The notes under the pieces: model-generated
The model's database searches: none
The model's input: the letters and a program-made list of their open reading frames with translations, nothing else
What the model was told of the DNA's origin: nothing
Assembly (NCBI RefSeq): GCF_002994655.1
Contig: NZ_PPDL01000010.1
Span: 38,897 to 102,896, forward strand
From: Corynebacterium sp. 13CS0277
GTDB taxonomy: Bacteria > Actinomycetota > Actinomycetes > Mycobacteriales > Mycobacteriaceae
DNA length: 64,000 bases
Reading direction: 5' to 3'
Program-made: the position numbers and the translations under genes
Shown here: positions 63,929 to 64,000 of the stretch, piece after piece
Layout of the letters: the number at the start of each line of letters is the position of its first letter
Numbering within the stretch: the first letter of the stretch is position 1

Positions 63929-64000
63929 GGATTCAAGTGATGGTCGCAACACGTGGGTTTAATCAGACTCTAGCAACTTGGCAAGGACTTCAGCCGGAGT
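63929..64000 (-). mobile_element. End of an IS30-family insertion sequence (continues beyond the window)
   Basis: GGATTCAAGTGATGGTCGCA at 63929-63948 begins the probable terminal inverted repeat, whose complement starts GTGTTGCGACC as in many IS30-family ends. The transposase 3' end follows inside. The outer boundary near 63929 is an estimate; the other end and any target duplication lie outside the window. Confidence 0.6.
63959..64000 (-). CDS. IS30-family transposase, last 13 residues
   Basis: The minus strand reads TPAEVLAKLLESD and a TAA stop. KTPAEVLAKLL is the typical C-terminus of IS30-family DDE transposases, after the catalytic domain. Only this tail is in the window, so whether the gene is intact cannot be told. 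Confidence 0.72.
   Translation of the reverse strand, partial: TPAEVLAKLLESD

Overview
The window is high-GC DNA from a mycolic-acid actinobacterium, most probably a Corynebacterium. Three things support this. Trehalose genes (otsA, lipoprotein, otsB) sit next to a ThrE-type exporter end and a zinc-type ABC transporter, as in C. glutamicum. The order carD-lpqE-radA-(Rv3587c-like)-canB-mutY, then clpC, lysS, the panC region, folK/B/P/E, ftsH, hpt, tilS, dacB and ppa follows the M. tuberculosis Rv3583c-Rv3628 block. Many genes begin directly after a -10-like hexamer, which fits the leaderless transcripts common in this group. No rRNA, tRNA or CRISPR was seen.

Layout. 1-5747 (+): end of thrE, a Lys-rich-tailed small protein, otsA, a lipoprotein, otsB and a metal ABC importer. 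5713-9748 (-): tightly packed carD-ispD-ispF-cysS-rlmB. 9917-10480 (+): LpqE-like lipoprotein. 10653-25273: an accessory block placed between lpqE and radA, made of a DUF222/HNH protein and a 4,416-residue LAXTG-anchored surface protein with about 24 DUF11 repeats. 25771-30734: radA, membrane protein, carbonic anhydrase, mutY and a second ThrE-like exporter; disA is absent after radA. 30842-33699 (-): clpC and a DUF4236-like protein. 33972-37271 (-): three unrecognised exported membrane-anchored proteins. 37372-40836: Pr6Pr-type membrane protein, lysS, galE. 41166-43050 (-): an nsrR-hmp nitric-oxide module with a good operator candidate. 43444-43848: unknown membrane protein.

43983-51666 (-) is the folate operon led by ftsH. 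Downstream of it are a DUF3180 gene, a DUF6779-type gene, and two small genes at the places of the DUF2520 protein and PanC; the PanC-like product has lost its catalytic motifs. 52002-55035 (-): dacB, tilS, hpt, with ppa divergent from dacB across only 29 bp. 55710-57634 (+): two tandem potassium-channel paralogues. 57715-58451 (+): rhodanese and MarR regulator. 58743-62777 (+): a Pls/PosA-type single-module NRPS. 62882-63781 (-): ppk2. The last bases are the C-terminus and probable terminal repeat of an IS30-family insertion sequence.

Most of the window is conserved housekeeping. The least understood parts are the giant DUF11 protein, the exported trio, the decayed PanC/DUF2520 pair, the tandem channels and the Pls-type synthetase.
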